From NCBI GenBank assembly GCA_030430205.1, contig JAUIGE010000013.1, forward strand, positions 105,070-169,069: 64,000 bases of DNA, written 5' to 3'. Below the pieces are notes generated by a model. That model had not been told where the DNA came from. It made no database searches and saw only the letters and a program-made list of their open reading frames with translations. The stretch comes from Bacteroidia bacterium. Its GTDB lineage: Bacteria; Bacteroidota; Bacteroidia; J057. A program made the translations under genes and the position numbers. Each line of letters opens with the position of its first letter. The first letter of the stretch is position 1. This document shows, in pieces, positions 56,382-64,000 of the stretch.

Positions 56382-56828
56382 ATGACAGCTAATCAATCAA
56401 AACTCTCTGCTTTTGGCAAGATAGAGCGAAGCATGGTAGATCTCAATGAAATCTACCGTAAGCATGCTGCTTACATTAAAACGAAGTATAATGTAACTTC
56501 TCTTGAAATGGAAATTCTCCAATATATCATGCGGGAAGGTCCTCAGAAGATGAAAGAAATCGGGGAGCATTTCAAGATCAAATTGTCAACGCTTACCAGT
56601 ATTATTGACAAAATAGAACGACAAAAACTGGTAAAGCGGGTTAACTCCCGAGAAGATCGAAGAGTGGTATTTTTAGAAATATCCCGCAAGGGACATCGAC
56701 TCTACAACGACTATAGCAACTATATCAAAATTGTCTCCCAATCTATGCAGGAAAAAATGGATGAAACCCAATATAATGTATTTCTTGGTATGATCCAGAA
56801 AGTGTCTGAACTTTCCTATAGTCGCTAA
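56382..56828 (+). CDS. MarR family transcriptional regulator, copy 1
   Basis: 148 residues. Winged helix with SLEMEILQYIMREGPQKMKE, EHFKIKLSTLTSIIDKIERQ, and the wing KRVNSREDRRVVFLE. Flanking helices form the dimer interface. MarR proteins repress or activate by binding palindromes and are often released by small ligands. First of three tandem paralogues; the shared core is QKMKEIGEHFxIKLST and the NSxxDRRV wing. It is 553 bp or more from any other gene on its strand upstream. Confidence 0.9.
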   Translation: MTANQSKLSAFGKIERSMVDLNEIYRKHAAYIKTKYNVTSLEMEILQYIMREGPQKMKEIGEHFKIKLSTLTSIIDKIERQKLVKRVNSREDRRVVFLEISRKGHRLYNDYSNYIKIVSQSMQEKMDETQYNVFLGMIQKVSELSYSR

Positions 56829-56932
56829 GCGCAGTTCCTGGCGCCACTTGCACCCTCCCACCTTACTTGTCGCATTTCTGATCGTTCTTCTTATGAAGGA
56901 CTAAGATTGTATTGATTTGTAAACAGAAAATA

Positions 56933-57388
56933 ATGGCAAAAAATTCCGAAACATCCCAGATAAATGACATAAGCAGATTAGAACAGAGTTTAATCGCTTT
57001 GAGTGATTCTTTTAGGAGTCACAGAGAATACATCGAAGAAAATTTCAAGATATCAGCACTTGAAATGCAGTTGATTCAGCATATCATGCACAATGGTGCT
57101 CAGAAAATGAAAGATGTATCAAAATACTTTTACATTAAGCTAAGTACTTTCACAAGTATTGTTGACAAGGCCGAAAAGAGTCGTGTGTTGAAACGGGTTA
57201 ACTCCAAGACAGATAGAAGAGTTGTTTTTCTTGATGTTACTTCCAAAGGTCGAAGCTTATACGAGGAGTATGTGGCCGCTTTAGACAACCTGGTTGAAAA
57301 AAAAGGATTAGATGTAGATGCTGATCAGGTTGAGCAACTTGAGAGCGGACTGGAAATGTTTGACCAAATTTCTCAGGAGAAAGATTAA
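56933..57388 (+). CDS. MarR family transcriptional regulator, copy 2
   Basis: 151 residues from ATG 56933; an in-frame TTG at 56912 is less likely. The winged-helix core reads ALEMQLIQHIMHNGAQKMKD, YFYIKLSTFTSIVDKAEK and KRVNSKTDRRVVFLD. The recognition helix differs from copies 1 and 3 (FTSIVDKAEK versus LTSIIDKIER), and it has an acidic tail (DVDADQVEQLESGLEMF). A terminator follows about 34 bp after the stop. 104 bp separate it from copy 1. Confidence 0.9.
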   Translation: MAKNSETSQINDISRLEQSLIALSDSFRSHREYIEENFKISALEMQLIQHIMHNGAQKMKDVSKYFYIKLSTFTSIVDKAEKSRVLKRVNSKTDRRVVFLDVTSKGRSLYEEYVAALDNLVEKKGLDVDADQVEQLESGLEMFDQISQEKD

Positions 57389-57421
57389 GGCAAAACTTCA
57401 CTTAAAGTTCCATATAAAATC

Positions 57422-57456
57422 CCGGGATGCTTACTTATTTAGCGTCTCGGTTTTTT
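57422..57456 (+). terminator. terminator after second marR
   Basis: Nine-pair stem (CCGGGATGC / GCGTCTCGG with wobbles), 11-nt AT-rich loop, then TTTTTT. Confidence 0.8.
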
Positions 57457-57858
57457 ATTTAAGGAGTAAATATTTTCCTGATTGGAAGATAAGATTTTGT
57501 GTATGGCATTGAATTTGATCTACAGCAACTGATTGAGTATTTGCATCATGAGAAATATTTCTTTTTGTTGAAATGTTATTTTTTTAGCAAAAGCATGATG
57601 TATTTTTTGGGGAGGATAATAAATTTTGTCGTAAAAAGACTTGGGAAAACCTTTATTTCAGGGATAATTCTTTTTTATGAAGGTAATTCTTTGTTTTTTT
57701 ATGAAAATTTTCTAAACTGAATATTATCTATAACACTTGTTTATTTTAGGGTAATTTTATCTGGCACTTCATACCTATAAACAGGTTTATTTCAGCTCCT
57801 CCTATCCAATACGCAATTATTTTTTGTTTTATGAAGTTGAATTGAACCTATAATTTTG
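57457..57858. other. AT-rich gap ahead of third marR
   Basis: About 400 bp, strongly AT-rich. The only frame is a 73-codon one at 57499-57720, of low-complexity aromatic composition, judged spurious. Probably the leader and promoter region of the third marR; no clear boxes. Confidence 0.4.
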
Positions 57859-58305
57859 ATGAGTACTGTAAACCAAATTTTTCCTACACCTAATGCTCTT
57901 CGTCTGGAATCTGTTGTTAACAAATTAATTCTATCTCTTCACAAGAAAAAAACTTCTATTCTGGATAGTTACAAAGTGACAGAAATGGAAGTAGAAATCA
58001 TTGCTTTCCTTCAGGAGCAAGAAATGCAAAAAATGAAGGAGGTCGGAGAACACTTCAATATCAAATTAAGTACCCTCACCAGTACTATTGATAAATTGGA
58101 AAAAAATAAGCTGGTAAAGCGCAAAAATTCCAAAGAAGATCGCCGTGTGATTTACATCAGGCCTACCGCCAAAGGTATCAGCTTGTTGCATGACCTGGAA
58201 GCCTATACCCGTGATATGGCTGAGGAAGTGACAAATGATATGAAACCCAATGATTATGCTATTCTTTTGGGAGGCCTGGAAAAAATGCTGAAAGAAATTA
58301 AATAA
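57859..58305 (+). CDS. MarR family transcriptional regulator, copy 3
   Basis: 148 residues from ATG 57859 (the preceding TTG is an alternative). Core TEMEVEIIAFLQEQEMQKMK, EHFNIKLSTLTSTIDKLEKN, wing KRKNSKEDRRVIYIR. It is closer to copy 1 than to copy 2 in the recognition helix. A 28-bp heptamer block starts 3 bp after the stop, and a hairpin terminator follows. It is unknown what the three regulators control; no efflux or degradation genes adjoin. Confidence 0.9.
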   Translation: MSTVNQIFPTPNALRLESVVNKLILSLHKKKTSILDSYKVTEMEVEIIAFLQEQEMQKMKEVGEHFNIKLSTLTSTIDKLEKNKLVKRKNSKEDRRVIYIRPTAKGISLLHDLEAYTRDMAEEVTNDMKPNDYAILLGGLEKMLKEIK

Positions 58306-58307
58306 GA

Positions 58308-58335
58308 TTTCGGTTTCCGACTTTTGGATTCCGGG
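58308..58335 (+). repeat. four-unit heptamer block after third marR
   Basis: TTTCGGT, TTCCGAC, TTTTGGA, TTCCGGG in 7-bp phase, matching the TTTCGGG/TTTTGGG family at 3992. It sits between the marR stop and the terminator. Confidence 0.65.
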
Positions 58336-58339
58336 ATTG

Positions 58340-58372
58340 CCTGAGTGAAATGCAGATTTCACTCAGGCTTTT
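58340..58372 (+). terminator. terminator after third marR
   Basis: Perfect 12-bp stem CCTGAGTGAAAT / ATTTCACTCAGG with a GCAG tetraloop, then CTTTTG. It ends 25 bp before the FAD dehydrogenase start. Confidence 0.85.
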
Positions 58373-58397
58373 GTGGTTACTTACGTATTTTTGTCAC

Positions 58398-59957
58398 ATG
58401 CCAAAAAAGATTCAGATACAGATTCCCCCTCAGCAACACGAAGACCCTGTGCAATGGCGCAAGCGCGCTGCGCGTCAACTAGGTGTCAATCCTAATCAAA
58501 TCACCCAGCTACGGCTTCGCCGTCGCTCATTGGATGCGCGGAAGCGCAATGCAATCCGCTATCAGCTACAACTGGAAGTGTGGGTCGATGAGATCCCGGA
58601 GCCTGAAACAGCATGGGAGCTGCCCCTTCAAAACGTAAGCAATGCTTCTGAAGTGCATGTGGTAGGCCTGGGCCCTGCGGGCCTTTTTGCAGCTTTAAAG
58701 CTTATCGAACAAGGCCTCAAGCCTGTTGTCATCGAGCGCGGCAAAGCCGTGAGGGATCGCAGGCGCGACCTCGCAACCCTCAACCGCGAGGGAATCGTCA
58801 ATCCCGAAAGCAACTATTGCTTTGGAGAAGGAGGTGCAGGCACCTTTTCTGACGGAAAACTGTACACCCGTTCCAAAAAACGGGGAGATGTCCAGCGCGT
58901 GCTGGATATACTGGTTCAGTTTGGCGCAACAGAAGAAATCCTGATTGACAATCATCCTCATATAGGAACAAACCGCCTGCCCAAAATCATTGAGAAGATG
59001 CGAGAGACCATCATCGAATGTGGGGGAGAAGTGCATTTTAACAGCCGCCTGAGTGGCCTGGAGATAGAAGGAGGAGAATTGAAGGGGATTGAAATAAATG
59101 GCCATGAAAAATGGCCCGTAAAAGCATTAATCCTGGCTACAGGTCATTCTGCAAGAGACATCTTTTACCTGCTTCAACAAGAAAAAGTACAAATAGATCC
59201 CAAGCCTTTTGCGCTGGGACTTCGGGTAGAACATCCTCAAAGCCTGATTGATCAAATACAATACAATTGTGGCATAGAGCGGCCTGATGGCCTTCCTGCT
59301 TCCAATTACGCCCTCGTCCAGCAGGTAGACGGCAAGGGCGTCTATTCCTTCTGCATGTGCCCGGGGGGCATTATATGCCCTGCTTCAACTTCCCCCGACG
59401 AAGTCGTGGTCAACGGCTGGTCCCCAGCCCTCCGCAATACAGGCTACGCCAACTCAGGCATAGTTGTCGAACTGCGACTCGAAGATTTCATGAAATCGGG
59501 TGACCCGCTTGCCGGGATGCTGTTTCAGCAAAAATTTGAGCGACAGGCTCAGCTGGCTGGCGGGGGCAAACAAGTGGCCCCAGCCTCCCGTTTGCATGAT
59601 TTTGTCAGGGATAAGGTTTCCTCCACTCTTCCTGATTGCTCCTATTTGCCGGGCATCGCAGCGGTAGATATGGCAGAGGTCCTGCCAAAATTTATCCGTA
59701 GGCGCCTGCAAACAGGCTTCAATCAATTTGGGCATAAACTCAAAGGTTACCTCACCAATGAGGCTGTGGTGGTCGGCGTAGAATCCCGGACTTCCAGTCC
59801 GGTATCTATCCCGCGGGACGCGGAGAGCCTGGAGCATCCGGGTGTCAAGGGATTGTTCCCTTGTGGAGAAGGCGCCGGCTATGCCGGCGGGATCGTCTCT
59901 GCCGCCATGGATGGCGAGCGGGTAGGGGAGGCGGTATGGCGGGCTTTTGTCAAGTGA
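58398..59957 (+). CDS. FAD-dependent dehydrogenase (COG2509-like)
   Basis: 519 residues. Unusual basic N-terminal region (residues 1-80: VQWRKRAARQLGVNPNQI, RLRRRSLDARKRNAIRYQ) that resembles the family's ferredoxin-like extra domain. FAD-binding GLGPAGLFAALKLIEQG begins at about residue 90, and a second dinucleotide patch includes LILATGHSARDIF. GEGAGYAGGIVSAAMDG is the C-terminal FAD motif. The usual annotation is NAD(FAD)-utilising dehydrogenase; the substrate is unknown. Start ATG 58398; an earlier frame overlaps the terminator. The gene's last 8 bp overlap the convergent sirtuin gene. Confidence 0.88.
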   Translation: MPKKIQIQIPPQQHEDPVQWRKRAARQLGVNPNQITQLRLRRRSLDARKRNAIRYQLQLEVWVDEIPEPETAWELPLQNVSNASEVHVVGLGPAGLFAALKLIEQGLKPVVIERGKAVRDRRRDLATLNREGIVNPESNYCFGEGGAGTFSDGKLYTRSKKRGDVQRVLDILVQFGATEEILIDNHPHIGTNRLPKIIEKMRETIIECGGEVHFNSRLSGLEIEGGELKGIEINGHEKWPVKALILATGHSARDIFYLLQQEKVQIDPKPFALGLRVEHPQSLIDQIQYNCGIERPDGLPASNYALVQQVDGKGVYSFCMCPGGIICPASTSPDEVVVNGWSPALRNTGYANSGIVVELRLEDFMKSGDPLAGMLFQQKFERQAQLAGGGKQVAPASRLHDFVRDKVSSTLPDCSYLPGIAAVDMAEVLPKFIRRRLQTGFNQFGHKLKGYLTNEAVVVGVESRTSSPVSIPRDAESLEHPGVKGLFPCGEGAGYAGGIVSAAMDGERVGEAVWRAFVK

Positions 59958-60633
59958 CATTCAACAACCCCATCACCCGGGCTACGCCCGTGCTGGCGGG
60001 TTCCTCGATAAAGGTGACCCTGTCACCCCAGACGCCCTCCGGTCGGTTGGGATCTACGATGTAGACCGGCGCATAAGGCGGCGCATAATTCAGCAGGGTA
60101 TTGGCGGGATAAACGAGGAGGGAGGTCCCTACGACTAACAGTATATCGGCCTGAGCGGCTAGTTGGGCTGCATTGTATAGCAGAGGCACGTCCTCTCCAA
60201 ACCACACGATGTGTGGTCGCCACTGCCCGCCGTCAGGCGCGAGATCACCTAACAAAATGTCTCCATCAATGTCCTCAATGAGGGTCTCATCATAGACGCT
60301 TCGCTTCTTGCGAAGCTGTCCATGCAGGTGCAGGATGTTGGAAGAGCCTGCTCTTTCATGCAGGTCATCCACATTTTGGGTGATGACCTGTACATCGAAA
60401 TGCTTTTCGAGTGCTACCAGGCCGAGATGGCCGGCATTGGGCTCTACGGTCTGGAGCTGCCTGCGGCGCTCATTGTAAAAGCGGAGCACCAGCTCGGGGT
60501 CTTTGCGGAAAGCCTGTGGCGTAGCCACATCCTGCACATTGTGGCCTTCCCAGAGGCCGCCTGCACCCCTGAAGGTCTTCAGGCCGCTTTCTGCGCTGAT
60601 ACCAGCTCCAGTGAGGACAACCAATTTTTTCAT
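59950..60633 (-). CDS. cobB: NAD-dependent protein deacylase (sirtuin), zinc ligands absent
   Basis: 227 residues. GAGISAESGLKTFRGAGGLW (residues 9-28) and TQNVDDLHERAG (85-96) with the catalytic His104 in LHLHG mark a class III-like sirtuin, which removes acyl groups from Lys with NAD. The two CxxC zinc pairs of most sirtuins are not seen: the segment from about 105 to 150 (QLRKKRSVYD ... WRPHIVWFGE) has no Cys. The fold may be held another way; this has been seen by the author in other Bacteroidota-type sequences but is not confirmed here. Convergent 8-bp overlap with the FAD gene. Confidence 0.9.
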   Translation of the reverse strand: MKKLVVLTGAGISAESGLKTFRGAGGLWEGHNVQDVATPQAFRKDPELVLRFYNERRRQLQTVEPNAGHLGLVALEKHFDVQVITQNVDDLHERAGSSNILHLHGQLRKKRSVYDETLIEDIDGDILLGDLAPDGGQWRPHIVWFGEDVPLLYNAAQLAAQADILLVVGTSLLVYPANTLLNYAPPYAPVYIVDPNRPEGVWGDRVTFIEEPASTGVARVMGLLNVT

Positions 60634-60696
60634 GAAAAAATCAAGGATTTAAGCTTCCGATTACTTCTTTATTCATCATTCCTTGTTCGTCATTCT

Positions 60697-62772
60697 TTAT
60701 TCTTTCACCGCTTTTCCCTCAATCTTTCTTCCTAACAAGAGGACAATGCCCACCAGCACCGCAATGGCGAGTGGAAAGGTCAGATAGCCAGGCCAGCCAA
60801 AGGCTGCGGGAATGGTTCCCACGAAGGTCGCTACCACACCCACTACGATTGCATAAGGCAACTGCGTGCGTACATGGTCTACATGGTTACAATCTGAAGC
60901 CAACGAACTCAGGATCGTCGTATCGGAAATAGGGGAGCAATGGTCACCAAAAACAGAACCCGCGAGGACGGCAGATACTGCGTTGTAGAAGATAGGCATG
61001 AGGCTTTCGGTATCCATGCCGGCATCCAAACCGAGTTTCCAGGTAAGGGAAAGGATAATAGGATAGAGAATAGCCATGGTTCCCCATGAAGAACCCGTCG
61101 AAAAGGCCACAGCTGCTGCCAGCAGGAAAGTGATGGAAGGCATCAGCCTGACAAAATTTTCAGAAGGTTCCGAGCCAATTTGGTTGGCCAGGTAGGTGGC
61201 AGTGCCCATATCCTGAGTGATCTGTGCCAGTGCCCAGGCAAGAACCAGGATGATCAAGGCCGGAAGCATCGCTTTGAAGCCTGTAGACATGGTGTCAATG
61301 GCTGTGCGGAGGCCCATGATGCCCTGGATCAGGGATAAGAAAATGGCAACAATAATCGCTGAAACAGATGCCCAAAGCAGGGCTTTGTAAGAATCAGAAT
61401 TGCCGATGATATCTGAAAGCTTTTGGAAAATATTTTTGTCGCTTGCCCATACGGCATCATCCCAACCTGTAAACAACAGGCCCAGAATCACTCCACTTAT
61501 CAGCACAAGGATAGGAATCACAGCGTTCAGCGCCCTTGTAGGGGCTCCTGGCATAGGAGAAAGGTCTTCTCCACCGGTCTGGCTTTCTTCTGCTGCATTC
61601 AGGTCACGACTGACCTGACCACCCAGGCGGGCACGCCTTTCTGCCCCGAGCATCGGCCCAAAATCTCTTCCTGTCCAGATCAAAATCAGGATGAAAAGCA
61701 AAGCGAGTACAGGATAGAAGGCATAGCTCAATGAGCTAAGGAAAATGCCATAAGCACTTTGATCGGCAGGAAAAGAGGCGATCTGCTCCGTTGCTTTGCT
61801 GATATAGCCCAGCTCCGCGCCTATCCATGTAGTGATGAATGCGAGCGCAGCCACCGGAGCAGCAGTAGAGTCTACGATATAGGCGAGTTTTTCTCGCGAG
61901 ATTTTCAGTTTGTCGGTGATGGGTCGCATGGTGTTACCCACGACGAGGGAATTGGCATAGTCATCAAAAAAGATGGCGATGCCCATGAGCCAGGTGGCGA
62001 ACTGTCCAGAGCGGGCTGTGCGGGCCATGCGGGCAATGATATTGACGACGCCCTGCATCCCGCCATTGCGGGATATGATGGCCACCAGACCTCCTATCAG
62101 GAGGGTAAAGACGATGACCGATGCATGGCCCGTATCCGGGGCCCCGCCATCACCCACAGGGGCGAGCGCATTGATGATGTAGTGGCTGATAACATCCAGA
62201 AAACCCTGGCCAATGCCCCACCAGTCCCCGCCTGCAGCATAATATGCAATGGTAGCAGCGCCCAGAAAGACACCCAGGAATATAGAGATCACCACTTCTC
62301 TGAAAATCAAGGCCAGCAGGATGGCCAGAAGAGGCGGCAAAATCGACAGCCAGAGTGGTACGGGTTTTACCGGAACGTCCTGCTCATAGCCTTCAATGGC
62401 TATTTTAACCGATTGGGGATAGCGATGGGTCGCCGTGTCTTTTTCGACTTTATACATGAAAGTCCCCACACTGTCAATCAACTGTACGTTGCGGGTCAGC
62501 GTGTCATTGATGATGACTTCCACCGTGCCCACAGCCTTATCTGTATTGGTTATTTTTATATGAAATTCCGCTTCTTTGTCGCCTATCAGTACTTTGGGTG
62601 GTGTGATGAAGACATTGCCTTCGTAGGAGTCTACCAAAGGGGCGATATCAACCTCACCAACCAGGCTTTCTTCTCCATTCATTAAGGTGTCCACTTCTGT
62701 TTGGGCAGAAAGAAGAAAAGGAAAGAGAAAGAGACAAAAAATCAGCTTTGAAATAATGGTACGTGTTATCAT
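60697..62772 (-). CDS. NhaC family Na+/H+ antiporter with extracytoplasmic N-terminal domain
   Basis: 691 residues. A signal peptide or anchor (residues 1-23) precedes a beta-rich extracytoplasmic region of about 100 residues (SYEGNVFITPPKVLIGDKEA, KDTATHRYPQSVKIAIEGYE). Then come some twelve membrane helices from residue about 140, with GGLVAIISRNGGMQGVVN, DDYANSLVVG and VFGDHCSPISDTTILSS, all NhaC-family motifs. The antiporter probably exchanges Na+ for H+ at the inner membrane. The extra N-terminal domain is not found in Bacillus NhaC and may sense or dock. Downstream is the sirtuin, 63 bp away on the same strand. Confidence 0.88.
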   Translation of the reverse strand: MITRTIISKLIFCLFLFPFLLSAQTEVDTLMNGEESLVGEVDIAPLVDSYEGNVFITPPKVLIGDKEAEFHIKITNTDKAVGTVEVIINDTLTRNVQLIDSVGTFMYKVEKDTATHRYPQSVKIAIEGYEQDVPVKPVPLWLSILPPLLAILLALIFREVVISIFLGVFLGAATIAYYAAGGDWWGIGQGFLDVISHYIINALAPVGDGGAPDTGHASVIVFTLLIGGLVAIISRNGGMQGVVNIIARMARTARSGQFATWLMGIAIFFDDYANSLVVGNTMRPITDKLKISREKLAYIVDSTAAPVAALAFITTWIGAELGYISKATEQIASFPADQSAYGIFLSSLSYAFYPVLALLFILILIWTGRDFGPMLGAERRARLGGQVSRDLNAAEESQTGGEDLSPMPGAPTRALNAVIPILVLISGVILGLLFTGWDDAVWASDKNIFQKLSDIIGNSDSYKALLWASVSAIIVAIFLSLIQGIMGLRTAIDTMSTGFKAMLPALIILVLAWALAQITQDMGTATYLANQIGSEPSENFVRLMPSITFLLAAAVAFSTGSSWGTMAILYPIILSLTWKLGLDAGMDTESLMPIFYNAVSAVLAGSVFGDHCSPISDTTILSSLASDCNHVDHVRTQLPYAIVVGVVATFVGTIPAAFGWPGYLTFPLAIAVLVGIVLLLGRKIEGKAVKE

Positions 62773-62888
62773 AAGATCGGCTCATTTCGCTCTAAATTAG
62801 CAATTTTTCGATACCTTTGGCCCTTTCATAAAATTTCTGTCTGTATTTTTTAGAAAACAGTAGGAAAAGCCGTCTGAATGTTCAAAAT

Positions 62889-63797
62889 ATGAAGCTTTCC
62901 CGCGCTTATTTGTACCTGCATATTGCCGTTATTTTGTTTGGTTTTACGGGTATTTTGGGACGCTTGATAGAGCTGCCAAGTGCCTCCATGGTATGGTATC
63001 GCATGGTCATTACCTTGCTCAGCCTGCTATTTTTTCCAAAAATCATCCAAAAGATCAGAAGTGTACCCCGAAAGGTGGCCATTCGCGTTTTGGGCGTAGG
63101 CTGCCTCGTAGCCCTGCATTGGGTAACCTTTTTTGGGGCAATCAAACTTTCCAATGTGAGCATCACTTTGAGCTGTATGGCGTCAGCTGCTTTTTTCACC
63201 TCTTTGGTGGAGCCTTTGATTTTGAAAAGGCCCTACCGGGTTTATGAGAGTGCTTTGGGTGTGCTGGTGCTTTTGGGATTTGTATTCATATTTAGCTTTA
63301 CTGGAAAAGAAATGAACCTGGGGATAGGAATGGCTATTTTTTCCGCCCTGCTTGCAGCTATTTTTGGTACGATCAATAAAGGCCTGGTCGCGAAGTACGA
63401 TGTATTTGCTATTACAGCACTGGAATTTATCGCAGGAGTTGCTATCCTGACCATCGGCCTGGGTATTTATTTACAATTTGAACCGGATCTGATGATCATT
63501 CCCAGCGCCATGGATTGGGTGTGGCTGATCGTATTGGCGCTTTTGTGTACTACTTTGGCGTTTACCCTTACGCTCTTTTCGCTACGCGATATATCTGCTT
63601 TTTCAGCAGCATTGGCCATCAACCTGGAGCCGGTTTATGCCATTATCATGGCTTATTTTTTCTTTCGGGAAGACAAGGAGTTGAATAACGGATTCTATCT
63701 GGGGGCTCTGATAATTGTTGGGGCTGTTTTTTTGAATCCTTTTGTGGAGGGGAGAGGGAGGAGGAGGCGAGAGGCGGGAAGCGGGACCAGAGATTAG
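62889..63797 (+). CDS. EamA/DMT family transporter
   Basis: 302 residues with about ten membrane helices in two EamA repeats (HIAVILFGFTGILGRLIELP and AIFSALLAAIFGTINKGLVA begin the two halves; GALIIVGAVFLNP ends the second). Drug/metabolite transporter family; substrate unknown. The last 17 residues (EGRGRRRREAGSGTRD) are highly basic and encoded by a purine-rich heptamer array. The stop TAG lies in an AGATTAG unit, so the array has extended or replaced the normal C-terminus. It is divergent from the NhaC gene. Confidence 0.88.
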   Translation: MKLSRAYLYLHIAVILFGFTGILGRLIELPSASMVWYRMVITLLSLLFFPKIIQKIRSVPRKVAIRVLGVGCLVALHWVTFFGAIKLSNVSITLSCMASAAFFTSLVEPLILKRPYRVYESALGVLVLLGFVFIFSFTGKEMNLGIGMAIFSALLAAIFGTINKGLVAKYDVFAITALEFIAGVAILTIGLGIYLQFEPDLMIIPSAMDWVWLIVLALLCTTLAFTLTLFSLRDISAFSAALAINLEPVYAIIMAYFFFREDKELNNGFYLGALIIVGAVFLNPFVEGRGRRRREAGSGTRD

Positions 63798-63875
63798 AGA
63801 GTAGAGAGTAGAGATTAGAGAGTAGAGAGTAGAGAATAGAGAGTAGAGAATAGAGAGTAGAGAGTAGAGAATAGA
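63746..63875 (+). repeat. purine heptamer array at gene end
   Basis: GAGGGGA-like and CGAGAGG-like units to about 63786, then at least twelve 7-bp units AGAGAGT/AGAGATT/AGAGAAT to 63875. Each of the latter contains TAG on the plus strand across unit boundaries. The coding region of the EamA transporter ends inside it. 125 bp of plain sequence follow to the window end. Confidence 0.93.
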
Positions 63876-64000
63876 TGCGAATCCCTGATTAGTGTTGACC
63901 GCTTTGGTGAAAATAAATAGGATTATTAATAAGTGGACAAGTGCTTGTCCGGTCGTTCTTTTCCATGAGATTCAAGGTAGCTTTTTTTCTTGATTTGGCT

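Overview
The window is a chromosomal segment of a Bacteroidota bacterium, most likely from the Saprospiria / Lewinella-like part of the phylum. Pointers are two proteins with type IX secretion (T9SS type A) C-terminal sorting domains, a TonB-dependent receptor with a carboxypeptidase-like N-terminal domain, a DUF1501/DUF1800 pair, DUF2807, ZapA followed by RNase Y, giant HYR-repeat surface proteins, and genes without Shine-Dalgarno sites. No phage, IS element or CRISPR array was seen.

Layout. 0-2.8 kb: minus-strand run of WD40 protein, DivIVA-like coiled coil, dCTP deaminase and Uma2 nuclease-fold protein. 2.9-9.3 kb: gcvT, comB, a Nudix hydrolase, a secreted HExxH metalloprotease and an AAA ATPase with a nuclease-like tail preceded by three copies of an 8-bp palindrome. 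9.3-13.0 kb: two tandem paralogous membrane GT-C/TPR proteins. 13.1-29.3 kb: mainly minus-strand envelope genes (Lnt, TonB receptor, DUF1501, DUF1800, M14 carboxypeptidase, SDR epimerase, GT2, NlpC/P60 lipoprotein, YCF48-like lipoprotein, alkyltransferase-like protein), with DUF2807 and a LuxE/PaaK-like enzyme on the other strand. 29.5-46.4 kb: a surface-protein block. A T9SS protein, a small secreted protein, a 4154-residue HYR-repeat adhesin and a second T9SS protein homologous to the first all lie on the plus strand, and strong hairpins close several of the units. 46.4-47.5 kb: a candidate structured RNA and tRNA-Phe, tRNA-Asn and tRNA-Met. 47.6-55.8 kb: HNH nuclease, RtcB ligase, coiled coil-ZapA-RNase Y, SUKH protein, RecD-like helicase and ChaN. 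56.4-58.3 kb: three tandem MarR paralogues. 58.4-64 kb: FAD dehydrogenase, sirtuin, NhaC antiporter with an extracytoplasmic N-terminal domain, and an EamA transporter.

Two things stand out. First, several arrays of different short sequences sit at gene ends, all with a 7-bp period. In five cases a gene reads into the array in the orientation that shows TAG, and in four of these the stop codon lies in array sequence (in the fifth it overlaps the array edge). Related heptamers also lie inside coding sequence. Second, the giant adhesin has no visible T9SS sorting domain but ends in two dockerin-like calcium loops, while the two flanking T9SS proteins begin with what looks like a cohesin-type beta domain. 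This suggests a cohesin-dockerin-like tethering cassette on the cell surface. Both are readings from sequence alone and were not tested by search or computation.
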